Of a stretch of DNA of 45,907 bases, positions 37,987 through 45,485 are shown piece by piece; within the stretch, counting starts at the first letter, position 1, and each line of letters begins with the position of its first letter. The stretch spans positions 15,163 through 61,069 of the forward strand of contig DCUZ01000068.1 in NCBI GenBank assembly GCA_002327305.1, read 5' to 3'. This stretch comes from Holophagales bacterium UBA2201. GTDB lineage: Bacteria; Acidobacteriota; Thermoanaerobaculia; UBA2201. Both the position numbers and the translations under genes were made by a program. A model generated the notes under the pieces. The model was not told where the DNA came from. It was given only the letters and a program-made list of their open reading frames with translations, and did no database searches.

Positions 37987-39420
37987 TCAATAATCCCTTA
38001 CGGTGATCAAGATTTTTTCGATGGTTTCGTTGCCGAAGGGGTCCACCGCCTTGACGATCACCTGGTTGACCCCCACCTGCTTGAGGGTGATGTTGGCGTA
38101 GAAACTGCCGTCCTCGTTGGTGTAGGCCTGCTCGCCGTCGATGGTGACGATGGCCCCCGGCTCCGTGACCCCCCGGATGATGCAGGCGTTGCTCGTGGGG
38201 TTCCCGGGGGTGACCTTCAACGGGGGCGGGGTCTTGTCGAGGCGGGCCGCCTCCCCGGGCGGGACGACCCGGAACTTGCAGGGATTGGGCGTGCTCCAGG
38301 GCCCCTGGTTCCCCTTGGCGTCCACCGCCGCGACCCGCCAGTAGTAGTCGGCCGGCGCGGGCACCTTCACGGTGAGGATGGTGTTGTTCTTCTTCTTCTC
38401 CTGGAACTCCACGAAGAAGGCGGATCCGGAAACCTGGACGATGTAGTGGACCGCGCCGACCAGTTTCTCCCATTGGAGCTTGACCATGAGATTGGCCTGG
38501 TAGGCGAAGGTTTTGTTGTTCACGGGCTCCATCAGCCGCGGTCCGGGGAGGACCTGGTCCACCTCCACGGGGCGGCCCTTGGCGATCTTGGCCTTCTGGA
38601 GATTGCCGAGGTCGAAGGTCTGGCCGTCCTTGGTGTCGACGGTGGCGGACCCGCGGGCGGTGAGGAATTCCGTCTGCCGGTCGGTGACGGAGACGAAGGC
38701 CTCCGAATTGATGTCCACGGTGGCGTTGGCGGCGATGGTCTGGATCTGGGCCTTCCCGCCGCTGGGCGTGATGACGTTGGCGGAACCGTAGATGATGCTC
38801 ACCTTGTGCTGGCGCATGCCCCCCACGCCGCTGGCGGGGAGAGCCACTTCGTGGAGGGAGTTGGGGGGGAGGAAGATGATGACGCCCGTGCTGTCGGTGA
38901 TGAGGCGGGCCGAGCCCCCGGACCCCGTCTTGATGAAGTCGCCGGCGAAAAGGGGCATGCGGGGCTTGGCATCCTCCCACACCCCCTGCTCCTTGCGCTG
39001 GATCTGCACCTTCCCCTCGAGATCCAGGATCTCCTCGACCCCCTTGCCCTTGCCGGCCTGGCCGCTGGCGAGGGTTTCCTGCGCCAGCTGGGCCGTCTGG
39101 GAGGCCGCGGAGATGGTCTTGGCGTAGTCCTTGGCGGCGAAGGCCCTCTGGGCCTCCTTCATCATCTCCTGCAACTGGATGTAGACCGGCTTGAGGGAGG
39201 TGAAGTCGGGGAGTTTGGGGATCTGCTCCACCAGCCGGTCGGCCTCCTTCAGGCGGCTCTGGGCCCGGGACTTCTCGGAACTGAGGTGCGTAAAAACCAC
39301 GTATCCCAGCCCTCCCGCCACCAATCCGATCAGGAGGATCAACCCGATCTTTTTAAGGGTGGCGACCTGGATCAGGTACCAATCCAGGTCTTCGCCGAAC
39401 CGACGGGGGGGTTTCGCCAC
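37987..39420 (-). CDS. FecR-domain envelope protein with membrane anchor
   Basis: A 477-residue protein with one helix near residues 24-44, so most of it is periplasmic. After a helical region (50-120) comes a FecR domain (about 128-275, GKVQIQRKEQGVWEDAKP through SEAFVSVTDRQTEFLTARGS), an fn3-like domain (about 295-390) ending in the YYWRVAAVDAKGNQGPWS motif, and a C-terminal bacterial Ig-like domain (about 400-477) with VTEPGAIVTIDGE and VKAVDPFGNET. In iron uptake FecR is an anti-sigma factor, but this modular form is more likely a structural or sensor protein. Gap to mreB is 5 bp; gap from DUF1573 is 10 bp. Confidence 0.82.
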   Translation of the reverse strand: MAKPPRRFGEDLDWYLIQVATLKKIGLILLIGLVAGGLGYVVFTHLSSEKSRAQSRLKEADRLVEQIPKLPDFTSLKPVYIQLQEMMKEAQRAFAAKDYAKTISAASQTAQLAQETLASGQAGKGKGVEEILDLEGKVQIQRKEQGVWEDAKPRMPLFAGDFIKTGSGGSARLITDSTGVIIFLPPNSLHEVALPASGVGGMRQHKVSIIYGSANVITPSGGKAQIQTIAANATVDINSEAFVSVTDRQTEFLTARGSATVDTKDGQTFDLGNLQKAKIAKGRPVEVDQVLPGPRLMEPVNNKTFAYQANLMVKLQWEKLVGAVHYIVQVSGSAFFVEFQEKKKNNTILTVKVPAPADYYWRVAAVDAKGNQGPWSTPNPCKFRVVPPGEAARLDKTPPPLKVTPGNPTSNACIIRGVTEPGAIVTIDGEQAYTNEDGSFYANITLKQVGVNQVIVKAVDPFGNETIEKILITVRDY

Positions 39421-39430
39421 GGAAAAACCG

Positions 39431-40435
39431 CTATTTGACCGTTCCGGTAAGGGGGACTTCCATGACCTTGAACTCCTCGGCGGCGGCGTTGGTCGTGACG
39501 ACCACCTTGCCGCTGAAGTCCCCTTTGGGCGGGGTTTGGGCGAATTTGAGGATGAGGTTGTATTCCTCCCCCTGGACCACCACCTCCCGCGTCACGGCGA
39601 TGAAGGGGACGGTGCTTTTGACCTCCGTCAGTTCGAACTTGCCCGATTTCGTGTTGTCGCGGATCTTCAACATCCGCTGGAAATCGGGGGCCGCCTCGAC
39701 GGTCCCCAGTTCCATGCGCGGGGGGGAGGCCATGATGTCGGGCCGCACCAATCCCATGATCTTGACCTTGACGGCGGGCATCTTGGCGCTGGTGGTGTGG
39801 ATGGTGCCCGATTCGTTGACCATCCCCACGGGGGCATCGGGGCCGATCACGGCAATGACCTCGTACTGGGCGTTCGGATATTTGGGCTGCCGCTGTTCCT
39901 GGGTGAGGGCGGCGGTTTCCAGCTTGATCCACGGTTTGGAGGTTTCGGTCTTGACCACCTTGAACTCGAACCCGTCCTCCTCGGTGACCAGGATGCGCGG
40001 GACCTTCGTGGTTTCCTGCTTCAGCTTGTTGAAGCGGAAGTTGGAGTCGGTGAGAAGGTCCACGACCGCCGAGATGGTCGCCTTGACGAAAATGCGGGCC
40101 TGGGGCATTTCGGGGTCGTTGGAGACCACCGTGATGAGTTTGCTGATGGGGCCCTTGAAGTCCTTGGTTTCCAGTTTCGTCGGGATCTTCCCCGTCGCCC
40201 CGGCTTTGATGACCTTGTCCCATTGGACCACGGTGCAGCCGCAGCTCGGGCGGACGTCGGTGATGACCAGGTCCGCGGTGCCGGTGTTCCTGACCGTGAA
40301 GGCCCAGTCCACGACCTCCCCCTTCACCACCACGCCGAAGTCGTGGACCACGTCCTCGATGAGCATCTTGGGGGCGTTCTGCGCCCAAAGGGCGGCGGAG
40401 CACAGAAACGCCAGGATCCGGATGGAAAACTTCAT
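39431..40435 (-). CDS. Exported DUF1573 protein (two or more repeats)
   Basis: A 334-residue protein with a signal peptide (1-18). The first mature domain has the DUF1573 motif: HDFGVVVKGEVVDWAFTVRNTG, then VRPSCGCT with its Cys pair. Two more Ig-like beta regions follow, with a repeated GTVEAAPDFQRMLKIRDN element near 250. DUF1573 (ASPM-SPD-2-Hydin related) domains are extracellular and occur in PVC, Acidobacteriota and Bacteroidota genomes. AAGGAGG stands 6 nt before the ATG. It is first in the envelope cluster, behind the promoter at 40460-40489. Confidence 0.85.
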   Translation of the reverse strand: MKFSIRILAFLCSAALWAQNAPKMLIEDVVHDFGVVVKGEVVDWAFTVRNTGTADLVITDVRPSCGCTVVQWDKVIKAGATGKIPTKLETKDFKGPISKLITVVSNDPEMPQARIFVKATISAVVDLLTDSNFRFNKLKQETTKVPRILVTEEDGFEFKVVKTETSKPWIKLETAALTQEQRQPKYPNAQYEVIAVIGPDAPVGMVNESGTIHTTSAKMPAVKVKIMGLVRPDIMASPPRMELGTVEAAPDFQRMLKIRDNTKSGKFELTEVKSTVPFIAVTREVVVQGEEYNLILKFAQTPPKGDFSGKVVVTTNAAAEEFKVMEVPLTGTVK

Positions 40436-40459
40436 AAGCAACCTCCTTGGCATCAGGGT

Positions 40460-40489
40460 ATTGTAATACATCCCTGCCTTGACATTCAA
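40460..40489 (-). promoter_or_regulatory. Minus-strand promoter of the envelope cluster
   Basis: Minus strand TTGAAT (complement at 40484-40489), an 18-bp spacer, TACAAT (complement at 40460-40465). Its -35 box shares one base with the opposite promoter's -35 box. Confidence 0.7.
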
Positions 40490-40507
40490 CTCAATGTCTC
40501 TTAATAT
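40479..40507 (+). promoter_or_regulatory. Plus-strand promoter of the MshEN-queD-proline dehydrogenase-queA operon
   Basis: TTGACA (40479-40484), a 17-bp spacer, TAATAT (40502-40507). The ATG at 40518 follows only 10 nt after the -10 box, so the mRNA has almost no leader. A GACATT/AATGTC inverted repeat (40481-40498) spans the -35 area and could be an operator. Confidence 0.75.
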
Positions 40508-40517
40508 ACGGAAGCCG

Positions 40518-41111
40518 ATGAAAAAGAATTTAGGGCACATGCTCCTGGAGGCGAATCTCATCGACGAGATCCAGATGCAGATCGCCCTGGAAGTCCAGCG
40601 CAAATCGGGGAGACGGTTCGGTTCCACCCTGGTAGACCTGAAATTCGTGGACGAAAACGTCCTGGCCGCCTTTTTGAGCAAGCAGGTGGACATTCCCTGC
40701 GTGAGCCTCCTCAACATCGCCATCCCACCCCGGGTCATCTCCATGGTCCCGGGCGAGATGGCCCGGCGCCTTAACGCGGTCCCTTTCAAGATGGAAGGGG
40801 GGGCGCTGTCCGTCGCCATGACCGATCCCACGGACATCAACGCGGTCACGGAGATCGAGGCCCACACGGGGTGCCCCATCACCCCCCTCATTGCCCCGCA
40901 ATCCTCCATTGACAAGGTCATCCTGAGGTATTACGACAAACGGGACCCCGAGGACACCCTCCCGTCCCTCAAGGAACTGGGGTCCCTCGTGGAGGACCTG
41001 GACCCGGTGGAGGCCCTCCGCAGGATCCTCGACCGCCTTGACCGCGTGGAGGCCGCCCTCCGCGACCTCCAGGCGCAAGTCCAACAATGTACTTTGTCGT
41101 CAAAGAGATAG
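40518..41111 (+). CDS. Stand-alone MshEN (GspE N-terminal) domain protein
   Basis: A 197-residue cytoplasmic protein. Residues about 1-155 follow the N-terminal domain of type II secretion/type IV pilus ATPases (GspE, PilB): KKNLGHMLLEANLIDEIQMQIALEVQ, GSTLVDLKFVDENVLAAFLSKQ, then NAVPFKMEGGALSVAMTDPTDINAV. MshEN domains can bind cyclic di-GMP. No ATPase follows. The C-terminal 40 residues are a coiled coil (VEALRRILDRLDRVEAALRDL). Probably an adaptor or c-di-GMP receptor for a pilus or secretion motor elsewhere. The start at 40518 has no ribosome-binding site and is nearly leaderless. It overlaps queD by 25 bp. Confidence 0.8.
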   Translation: MKKNLGHMLLEANLIDEIQMQIALEVQRKSGRRFGSTLVDLKFVDENVLAAFLSKQVDIPCVSLLNIAIPPRVISMVPGEMARRLNAVPFKMEGGALSVAMTDPTDINAVTEIEAHTGCPITPLIAPQSSIDKVILRYYDKRDPEDTLPSLKELGSLVEDLDPVEALRRILDRLDRVEAALRDLQAQVQQCTLSSKR

Positions 41112-41470
41112 AGTTCTCCGCCGCCCACACCCTCCGCGGGCATCGGGGCCCCTGTGAGCGCCTCCACGGCCACAACTACCGGGCCCGGGTGGCCCTCGCG
41201 GCCGCTGTCCTGGACCCCCAGGGAATGGTGCTGGATTTCACCGATTTCAAGCGGATCCTGCGGGAAGCCACCGCCCCTCTCGACCACGCCGACCTCTCCG
41301 GGGTCCCCCCGTTCGACACCGTCAACAGCACCGCCGAGAACCTGGCGCGGCACATCGCGGCGGAGGTGGCCCGGCGCCTCCCCCCGGGACCCCGCGTCCA
41401 CCGCGTGGAGGTGTGGGAGACCTCGACCTCCTGCGCCATCTACGATCCCGATCCCGAGGAGGTTTCCTGA
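41087..41470 (+). CDS. queD: 6-carboxytetrahydropterin synthase (QueD)
   Basis: A 127-residue T-fold enzyme that turns dihydroneopterin triphosphate into 6-carboxytetrahydropterin for queuosine/deazaguanine synthesis. The zinc His ligands are in FSAAH and LHGHNY, the catalytic Cys is in PCERLHGH, and LDHADL and VEVWET complete the active site. With queA three genes on, it indicates a queuosine pathway. The end overlaps the next start by one base (TGATG). Confidence 0.93.
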   Translation: MYFVVKEIEFSAAHTLRGHRGPCERLHGHNYRARVALAAAVLDPQGMVLDFTDFKRILREATAPLDHADLSGVPPFDTVNSTAENLARHIAAEVARRLPPGPRVHRVEVWETSTSCAIYDPDPEEVS

Positions 41471-42387
41471 TGCTCCGGTCCTTCTTCATCACCCTGTCCA
41501 AATCCACGGCCCTGCGGTCGTTCGCCATGAAAAACGCCCTCGCCCAGCGGGCCGCCCGCCGCTTCGTCTCCGGCCTGACCCTGGACGAGGCCTTTCCCGC
41601 CATCCGGGAACTCAACTCCAAGGGGATCCAGGTCACCATGGATTTCCTCGGCGAGAGCGTCACCACCCAACCGGAGGCCCTGGCCGCGGCCGACGAAGCC
41701 ATCCGCATCCTGGAGTTCATCGCCTCCAGGGACATCCGGGGCAATGTTTCCGTGAAGCTGACCCAGCTGGGCCTCGAACTGGGGCAGGAGTTCTGCCGGG
41801 ACAACGTGGCGCGCATCGCCGCCAAAGCCCAGGCCCTGGGGAATTTCCTCCGCATCGACATGGAGGACACCCCCGCCACCGACCGGACCCTGGAGATCTT
41901 CCACGCCATGTTGGAGCGGGTCGGTCCGGCCCACGTGGGCATCGTCCTGCAATCCTACCTCTATCGCACCGAGGGCGACGCGGCCGAGGTGATGAAGCGG
42001 GGGGGGCGCATCCGCCTGTGCAAGGGGGCCTACAAGGAGCCCGCCGCCGTGGCGTTCCCCAGGAAAACAGATGTGAACGCCAACTTCGTCAAGGTCATGA
42101 AAATGATGCTGGATTCGGGCCTCTATCACGGCATCGCCACCCACGACGAAGCCATGATCCGCGCGACCAAGGCCTACGCGGAAGAGAAGAAGATCGACCG
42201 AAGGAAATTCGAATTCCAGATGCTCTACGGCATCCGGCGGGACCTCCAGGAGCAATTGGTGGGGGACGGCTGGAACGTGCGGGTCTACGTCCCCTACGGC
42301 GACCAGTGGTACCCCTATTACATGCGCCGGATGGCGGAGCGTCCGGCCAATGTCCTCTTCATTCTGAAGAACCTGTTCAGGAAATGA
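41470..42387 (+). CDS. Proline dehydrogenase (monofunctional, PutB-like)
   Basis: A 305-residue flavoenzyme that oxidises proline to pyrroline-5-carboxylate at the membrane, passing electrons to quinone. The TIM-barrel motifs are in order: VTMDFLGESV, NVSVKLTQLG, RIDMEDT, GIVLQSYLYRT, RLCKGAYKEP, GIATHDE, FEFQMLYGIR and VRVYVPYGDQWYPYYMRR. Length matches the monofunctional form without the aldehyde dehydrogenase. No partner P5C dehydrogenase is in the window. It is placed oddly inside a queuosine operon. Confidence 0.95.
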   Translation: MLRSFFITLSKSTALRSFAMKNALAQRAARRFVSGLTLDEAFPAIRELNSKGIQVTMDFLGESVTTQPEALAAADEAIRILEFIASRDIRGNVSVKLTQLGLELGQEFCRDNVARIAAKAQALGNFLRIDMEDTPATDRTLEIFHAMLERVGPAHVGIVLQSYLYRTEGDAAEVMKRGGRIRLCKGAYKEPAAVAFPRKTDVNANFVKVMKMMLDSGLYHGIATHDEAMIRATKAYAEEKKIDRRKFEFQMLYGIRRDLQEQLVGDGWNVRVYVPYGDQWYPYYMRRMAERPANVLFILKNLFRK

Positions 42388-42391
42388 GGCC

Positions 42392-43486
42392 GTGCCGGAC
42401 TCCCGGAGGGGCGGGGAGGAGGGGAGGGGCCCCGTCCCTTCCGCCCCCGGGTCTTCCGGCCTGATCGTGTCCCGCCTCGACCTCTTCGAGTATCCCCTCC
42501 CCGAGGTGTCCATCGCCCAGGAACCCCTCCCGAGGGGGGGCACCCGTCTCCTGGTCGGCGACCGGGCCTCGGGGAAGTGCAAGGACGCCCGCGTGGCCGA
42601 CCTCCCGGACCTCCTTCCCCGCGGGACCGTCCTGGTTCTCAACGACACCAAGGTCGTCCCGGCGCGTCTCCACGGCCGCCTGCCCGGGGGGGGGAGGGCC
42701 GAAGTGCTCCTGTTGCGCCGGCTGGACGAGCGCGTCCACCTGGCCCTGGTCCGACCCGGCCGCAAGTTGCGGCCGGGAGCGACGGTCCATTTCGAGGGGG
42801 GCCTCGAAGCCGAAGTGGAATCGGCCGGCCCCCGGGGAGAACGCCGGGTCCGTTTTTCCGCCGATCCCGGACCCCACATCGAGACCCTGGGCCGGATCCC
42901 CCTCCCGCCCTATATCCGCCGCCCGGACCGCGCTGAAGACCGGACGTGGTACCAGACCGTTTATGCCCGCGAGGAGGGGTCGGTGGCGGCCCCAACGGCC
43001 GGGCTCCATTTCACGCCCGAACTGCTTGAGGCGCTCACGGAGGCGGGGGTGGAAACCGTCCACCTGACCCTTCATGTCGGGATGGGCACCTTCCGTCCCA
43101 TCGCGGGCGAGACGGCCGAAGGGCACCGGATGGATGCCGAGCGGTTCCATGTCTCCGAGGCCGCGGCAGAGGCCGTCAACCGGGCGAAAGGTGAGGGGCG
43201 CCGGGTGGTGGCCGTGGGGACCACCACCACCCGCACGCTGGAGGCCACGGCCCAGGAGAACGGGCGGGTGTGCCCGGGCGGGGGGGAAACCGCCCTATTC
43301 ATCACCCCCGGGTTCCGGTTCAGGGTCCTGGACGGCCTGATGACCAATTTCCATCTGCCGCGTTCCACCCCGTTGCTTCTCACTTGCGCCTTCGGGGGCC
43401 GCGAACGGGTCCTGGAGTGGTATAATCAGGCCCTTTCCAAAGGGTACCGTTTTCTCAGCTACGGGGACGCCACGCTCATCCTTTAG
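42392..43486 (+). CDS. queA: tRNA preQ1(34) S-adenosylmethionine ribosyltransferase-isomerase
   Basis: Transfers the ribose of S-adenosylmethionine onto the preQ1 base at tRNA position 34, forming epoxyqueuosine. Motifs in order: FEYPLPEVSIAQEPLPRGGTRLL, VLNDTKVVPARLHG, GRIPLPPYIRR, YQTVYAREEGSVAAPTAGLHFT, LHVGMGTFRP and TNFHLPRSTPLLL. The start is uncertain: GTG 42392 has GAGG close by, but GTG 42467 gives the usual family N-terminus (VSRLDLF) and removes a low-complexity 25-residue extension. Confidence 0.95.
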   Translation: MPDSRRGGEEGRGPVPSAPGSSGLIVSRLDLFEYPLPEVSIAQEPLPRGGTRLLVGDRASGKCKDARVADLPDLLPRGTVLVLNDTKVVPARLHGRLPGGGRAEVLLLRRLDERVHLALVRPGRKLRPGATVHFEGGLEAEVESAGPRGERRVRFSADPGPHIETLGRIPLPPYIRRPDRAEDRTWYQTVYAREEGSVAAPTAGLHFTPELLEALTEAGVETVHLTLHVGMGTFRPIAGETAEGHRMDAERFHVSEAAAEAVNRAKGEGRRVVAVGTTTTRTLEATAQENGRVCPGGGETALFITPGFRFRVLDGLMTNFHLPRSTPLLLTCAFGGRERVLEWYNQALSKGYRFLSYGDATLIL

Positions 43487-43506
43487 GGTCTCCCCATGGT
43501 GTGCTG

Positions 43507-43520
43507 CCCCCAAACGGGGG
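43507..43520. terminator. Short hairpin after queA
   Basis: CCCCC-AAAC-GGGGG, 20 bp past the queA stop. There is no T-run, so it is at most a weak terminator; the next gene has its own -10 (TATACT, 43530-43535). Confidence 0.3.
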
Positions 43521-43554
43521 ATGCCGGCCTATACTAATCAGTAGGAGGTGTCTA

Positions 43555-43833
43555 ATGAAAAAGACCGCCGCTCGGAAGAGCGTCATGGAAAAACGCCCGT
43601 CAAAGCGGGCCGCCGCCGTCGGGACCGGGGTGGGGATGACCGAAGTGCGGGCCTCGGCCAAATCGCTGGGGGTCCCCTCCTTTGGGAAGTCCAAAAGAGA
43701 GCTGATCCGGGCCATCCAGCGGGCCGAGGGGAATTTCGACTGCTACGGCACGGCGTTTTCCGGATTTTGCGACCAGGAGGGGTGCCGCTGGCACGCGGAG
43801 TGTCTGGCGGATTCGCTCAATTCCGCGCCCTAA
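43555..43833 (+). CDS. Small SAP-like, cysteine-containing protein
   Basis: A 92-residue protein with a basic, Lys/Arg-rich N-terminus, then a SAP-like helix pair (AKSLGVPSFGKSKRELIRAIQRAEGN) and a cysteine cluster CYG...FCDQEGCRWHAEC (four Cys). The Cys-x-Trp-x-x-x-C tail recalls a family of small bacterial DNA- or RNA-binding proteins of unknown role. GTAGGAGGTG lies before the ATG, with TATACT at 43530. It converges on the TlpA gene, with only 3 bp between the two stops. Confidence 0.75.
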   Translation: MKKTAARKSVMEKRPSKRAAAVGTGVGMTEVRASAKSLGVPSFGKSKRELIRAIQRAEGNFDCYGTAFSGFCDQEGCRWHAECLADSLNSAP

Positions 43834-43836
43834 AGG

Positions 43837-44427
43837 TCACGATGAGGCAAGGTCCCTCAGGAGTTTCCTCACGGCATCGTCGTCCCAGTTCATCGCCCCC
43901 GTCTGCTTGCGGGCGACCTCGCCGTTTTTATCAAGGATGAAGGTGGCGGGGATCCCGTTGGTTCTGTAAACGGAGGGAAGGGGCCCCGTCTGCAGCAGGA
44001 ACGGAAGGGTGTACCGGTGTTTGTCCAGAAAGGACTTCACCTGGGCGCCGTTCTCGCTCGATACCATCAGGAACGCCACCCCCTCGTCCGCCACGGATTC
44101 CTGCAGTTTTTGAATGGACGGCATCTGCATCGTGCAGTAGCGGCACCAGGTGGCCCAGAAGGTCAGGAAGACGGGCCTCCCCCGGAACTCCTCCAGGGAG
44201 ACGGTCCGGCCCGAAAGGTCCGTCAACCGGAGGGCGTAGGCGGCCTCCGCCGGTCCCGGCGGGGCCGCCGGGGCCTTTGCGGCGGGGGGCGGGGCCGCCG
44301 CTTCGCGTTCCATCTCCCGCATCTGGTCCATGCTGCGGAAGAAAAAATAGAGGCCGAAGGCGACCAGGGCCGCGATGACCAGAACGGCAGGCCAAGCCAT
44401 GCCGAGGTTCCTTTCATATGCCTTCAT
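43837..44427 (-). CDS. TlpA/ResA-family membrane-anchored thioredoxin
   Basis: A 196-residue thiol-disulfide protein with one N-terminal helix (12-31), a Pro/Ala linker (45-62) and a thioredoxin fold facing the periplasm. The active site is WCRYC (C95, C98), the cis-Pro is in NGIPATFILD. Proteins of this type reduce apocytochrome c or other periplasmic disulfides. Start chosen at 44427 because AGGAG has an 8-nt spacing there; the ATG at 44433 is too close. Confidence 0.92.
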   Translation of the reverse strand: MKAYERNLGMAWPAVLVIAALVAFGLYFFFRSMDQMREMEREAAAPPPAAKAPAAPPGPAEAAYALRLTDLSGRTVSLEEFRGRPVFLTFWATWCRYCTMQMPSIQKLQESVADEGVAFLMVSSENGAQVKSFLDKHRYTLPFLLQTGPLPSVYRTNGIPATFILDKNGEVARKQTGAMNWDDDAVRKLLRDLASS

Positions 44428-44555
44428 GTACATATCTCCTGCGGTCGGGCGTTCTATGGATAATCATTTTACCTTGAATCCCTATTCCCCGCCTTGCAAA
44501 AAGCGGAGAAGTATGGAAAGATACTTTTCTCAAATCCTGCCACAGGAGGAAGTCA

Positions 44556-45410
44556 ATGGAAATGACCAAGATCGCCGTCGTCGGATGCGGGACCATGGGC
44601 CGGGGCATCATCCAGGTGGCCGCCGCCTCGGGCTACCGGGTCGCGGCCGTCGATTCCTTTCCCAAGGCCGTCGAGGGGGCGCAGGCCTCGGTCAAAAAAG
44701 GGCTTGACAAGTGGGCGGAAAAGGGCAAACTGACCCCCGAGGCCGCCGCGGCCGCCTGGCAGGCCCTCGCCTTTTCCGGCGAGCTCGGCGCCGCCGCGGA
44801 CGCGGACCTTGTCATCGAGGCCATCGTGGAGAGGCAGGACGCCAAACTGGCCCTGTTCAGGGCCCTCGACGGTCTGGCCAAGCCCGAAGCCGTCCTCGCC
44901 TCCAACACCTCCTCCATCAGCATCACCCTCCTGGGGGCGCAGGTCAAGCGCCCCGGCCGGGTGATCGGCATGCACTTCATGAACCCGGTCCCGCTGATGC
45001 CCCTGGTGGAGGTGATCCGCGGTCTCGCCACCGACGGAGATACGGTGGCCGCCGTCCTCGAGACCTGCAAGAAGATGGGCAAGACCCCCGTTGAGGCGCA
45101 TGACAGCCCCGGTTTCGTTTCCAACCGGGTGCTGATGCCCATGATCAATGAGGCGGTCTTCTGCCTTTACGAGGGGGTGGGCACCGCCGAGGCCATCGAC
45201 GCCGTGATGAAACTGGGGATGAACCACCCCATGGGGCCCCTGGCCCTGGCCGACCTCATCGGCCTCGACGTCTGCCTCGACATCCTCAATGTCCTCCACG
45301 ACGGCTTCAAGGACCCCAAGTACCGTCCCTGCCCGCTCCTGGTGAAGATGGTCGAGGGCGGTTTCCTGGGGAAAAAGAGCGGAAAGGGTTTCTACCCCTA
45401 CGCCGGCTGA
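44556..45410 (+). CDS. hbd: 3-hydroxyacyl-CoA (3-hydroxybutyryl-CoA) dehydrogenase
   Basis: A 284-residue NAD-dependent enzyme interconverting 3-hydroxy- and 3-oxoacyl-CoA. Rossmann motif VVGCGTMGRGI near residues 8-18, the IEAIVE strand with NTSSISI, the catalytic His in GMHFMNPVPLMPLVEV, and the C-terminal domain with DSPGFVSNRVLMPMINEA and KSGKGFY. The short C-terminal domain and single-enzyme form match butyryl-CoA pathway Hbd. CAGGAGG lies before the ATG. The gene is divergent from tlpA. Confidence 0.94.
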   Translation: MEMTKIAVVGCGTMGRGIIQVAAASGYRVAAVDSFPKAVEGAQASVKKGLDKWAEKGKLTPEAAAAAWQALAFSGELGAAADADLVIEAIVERQDAKLALFRALDGLAKPEAVLASNTSSISITLLGAQVKRPGRVIGMHFMNPVPLMPLVEVIRGLATDGDTVAAVLETCKKMGKTPVEAHDSPGFVSNRVLMPMINEAVFCLYEGVGTAEAIDAVMKLGMNHPMGPLALADLIGLDVCLDILNVLHDGFKDPKYRPCPLLVKMVEGGFLGKKSGKGFYPYAG

Positions 45411-45485
45411 GGGCGTCCGCCGCGCCCCGCCGCGCCGTCAGGGGGAAGGGGCCCCGACCGACATCCCGGCAAGGAGAATAAGACC

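Noticed and set aside
44494..44525. Promoter TTGCAA...GATACT before hbd
   Set aside because: The spacer would be 20 bp and other spacings give poor -10 boxes.
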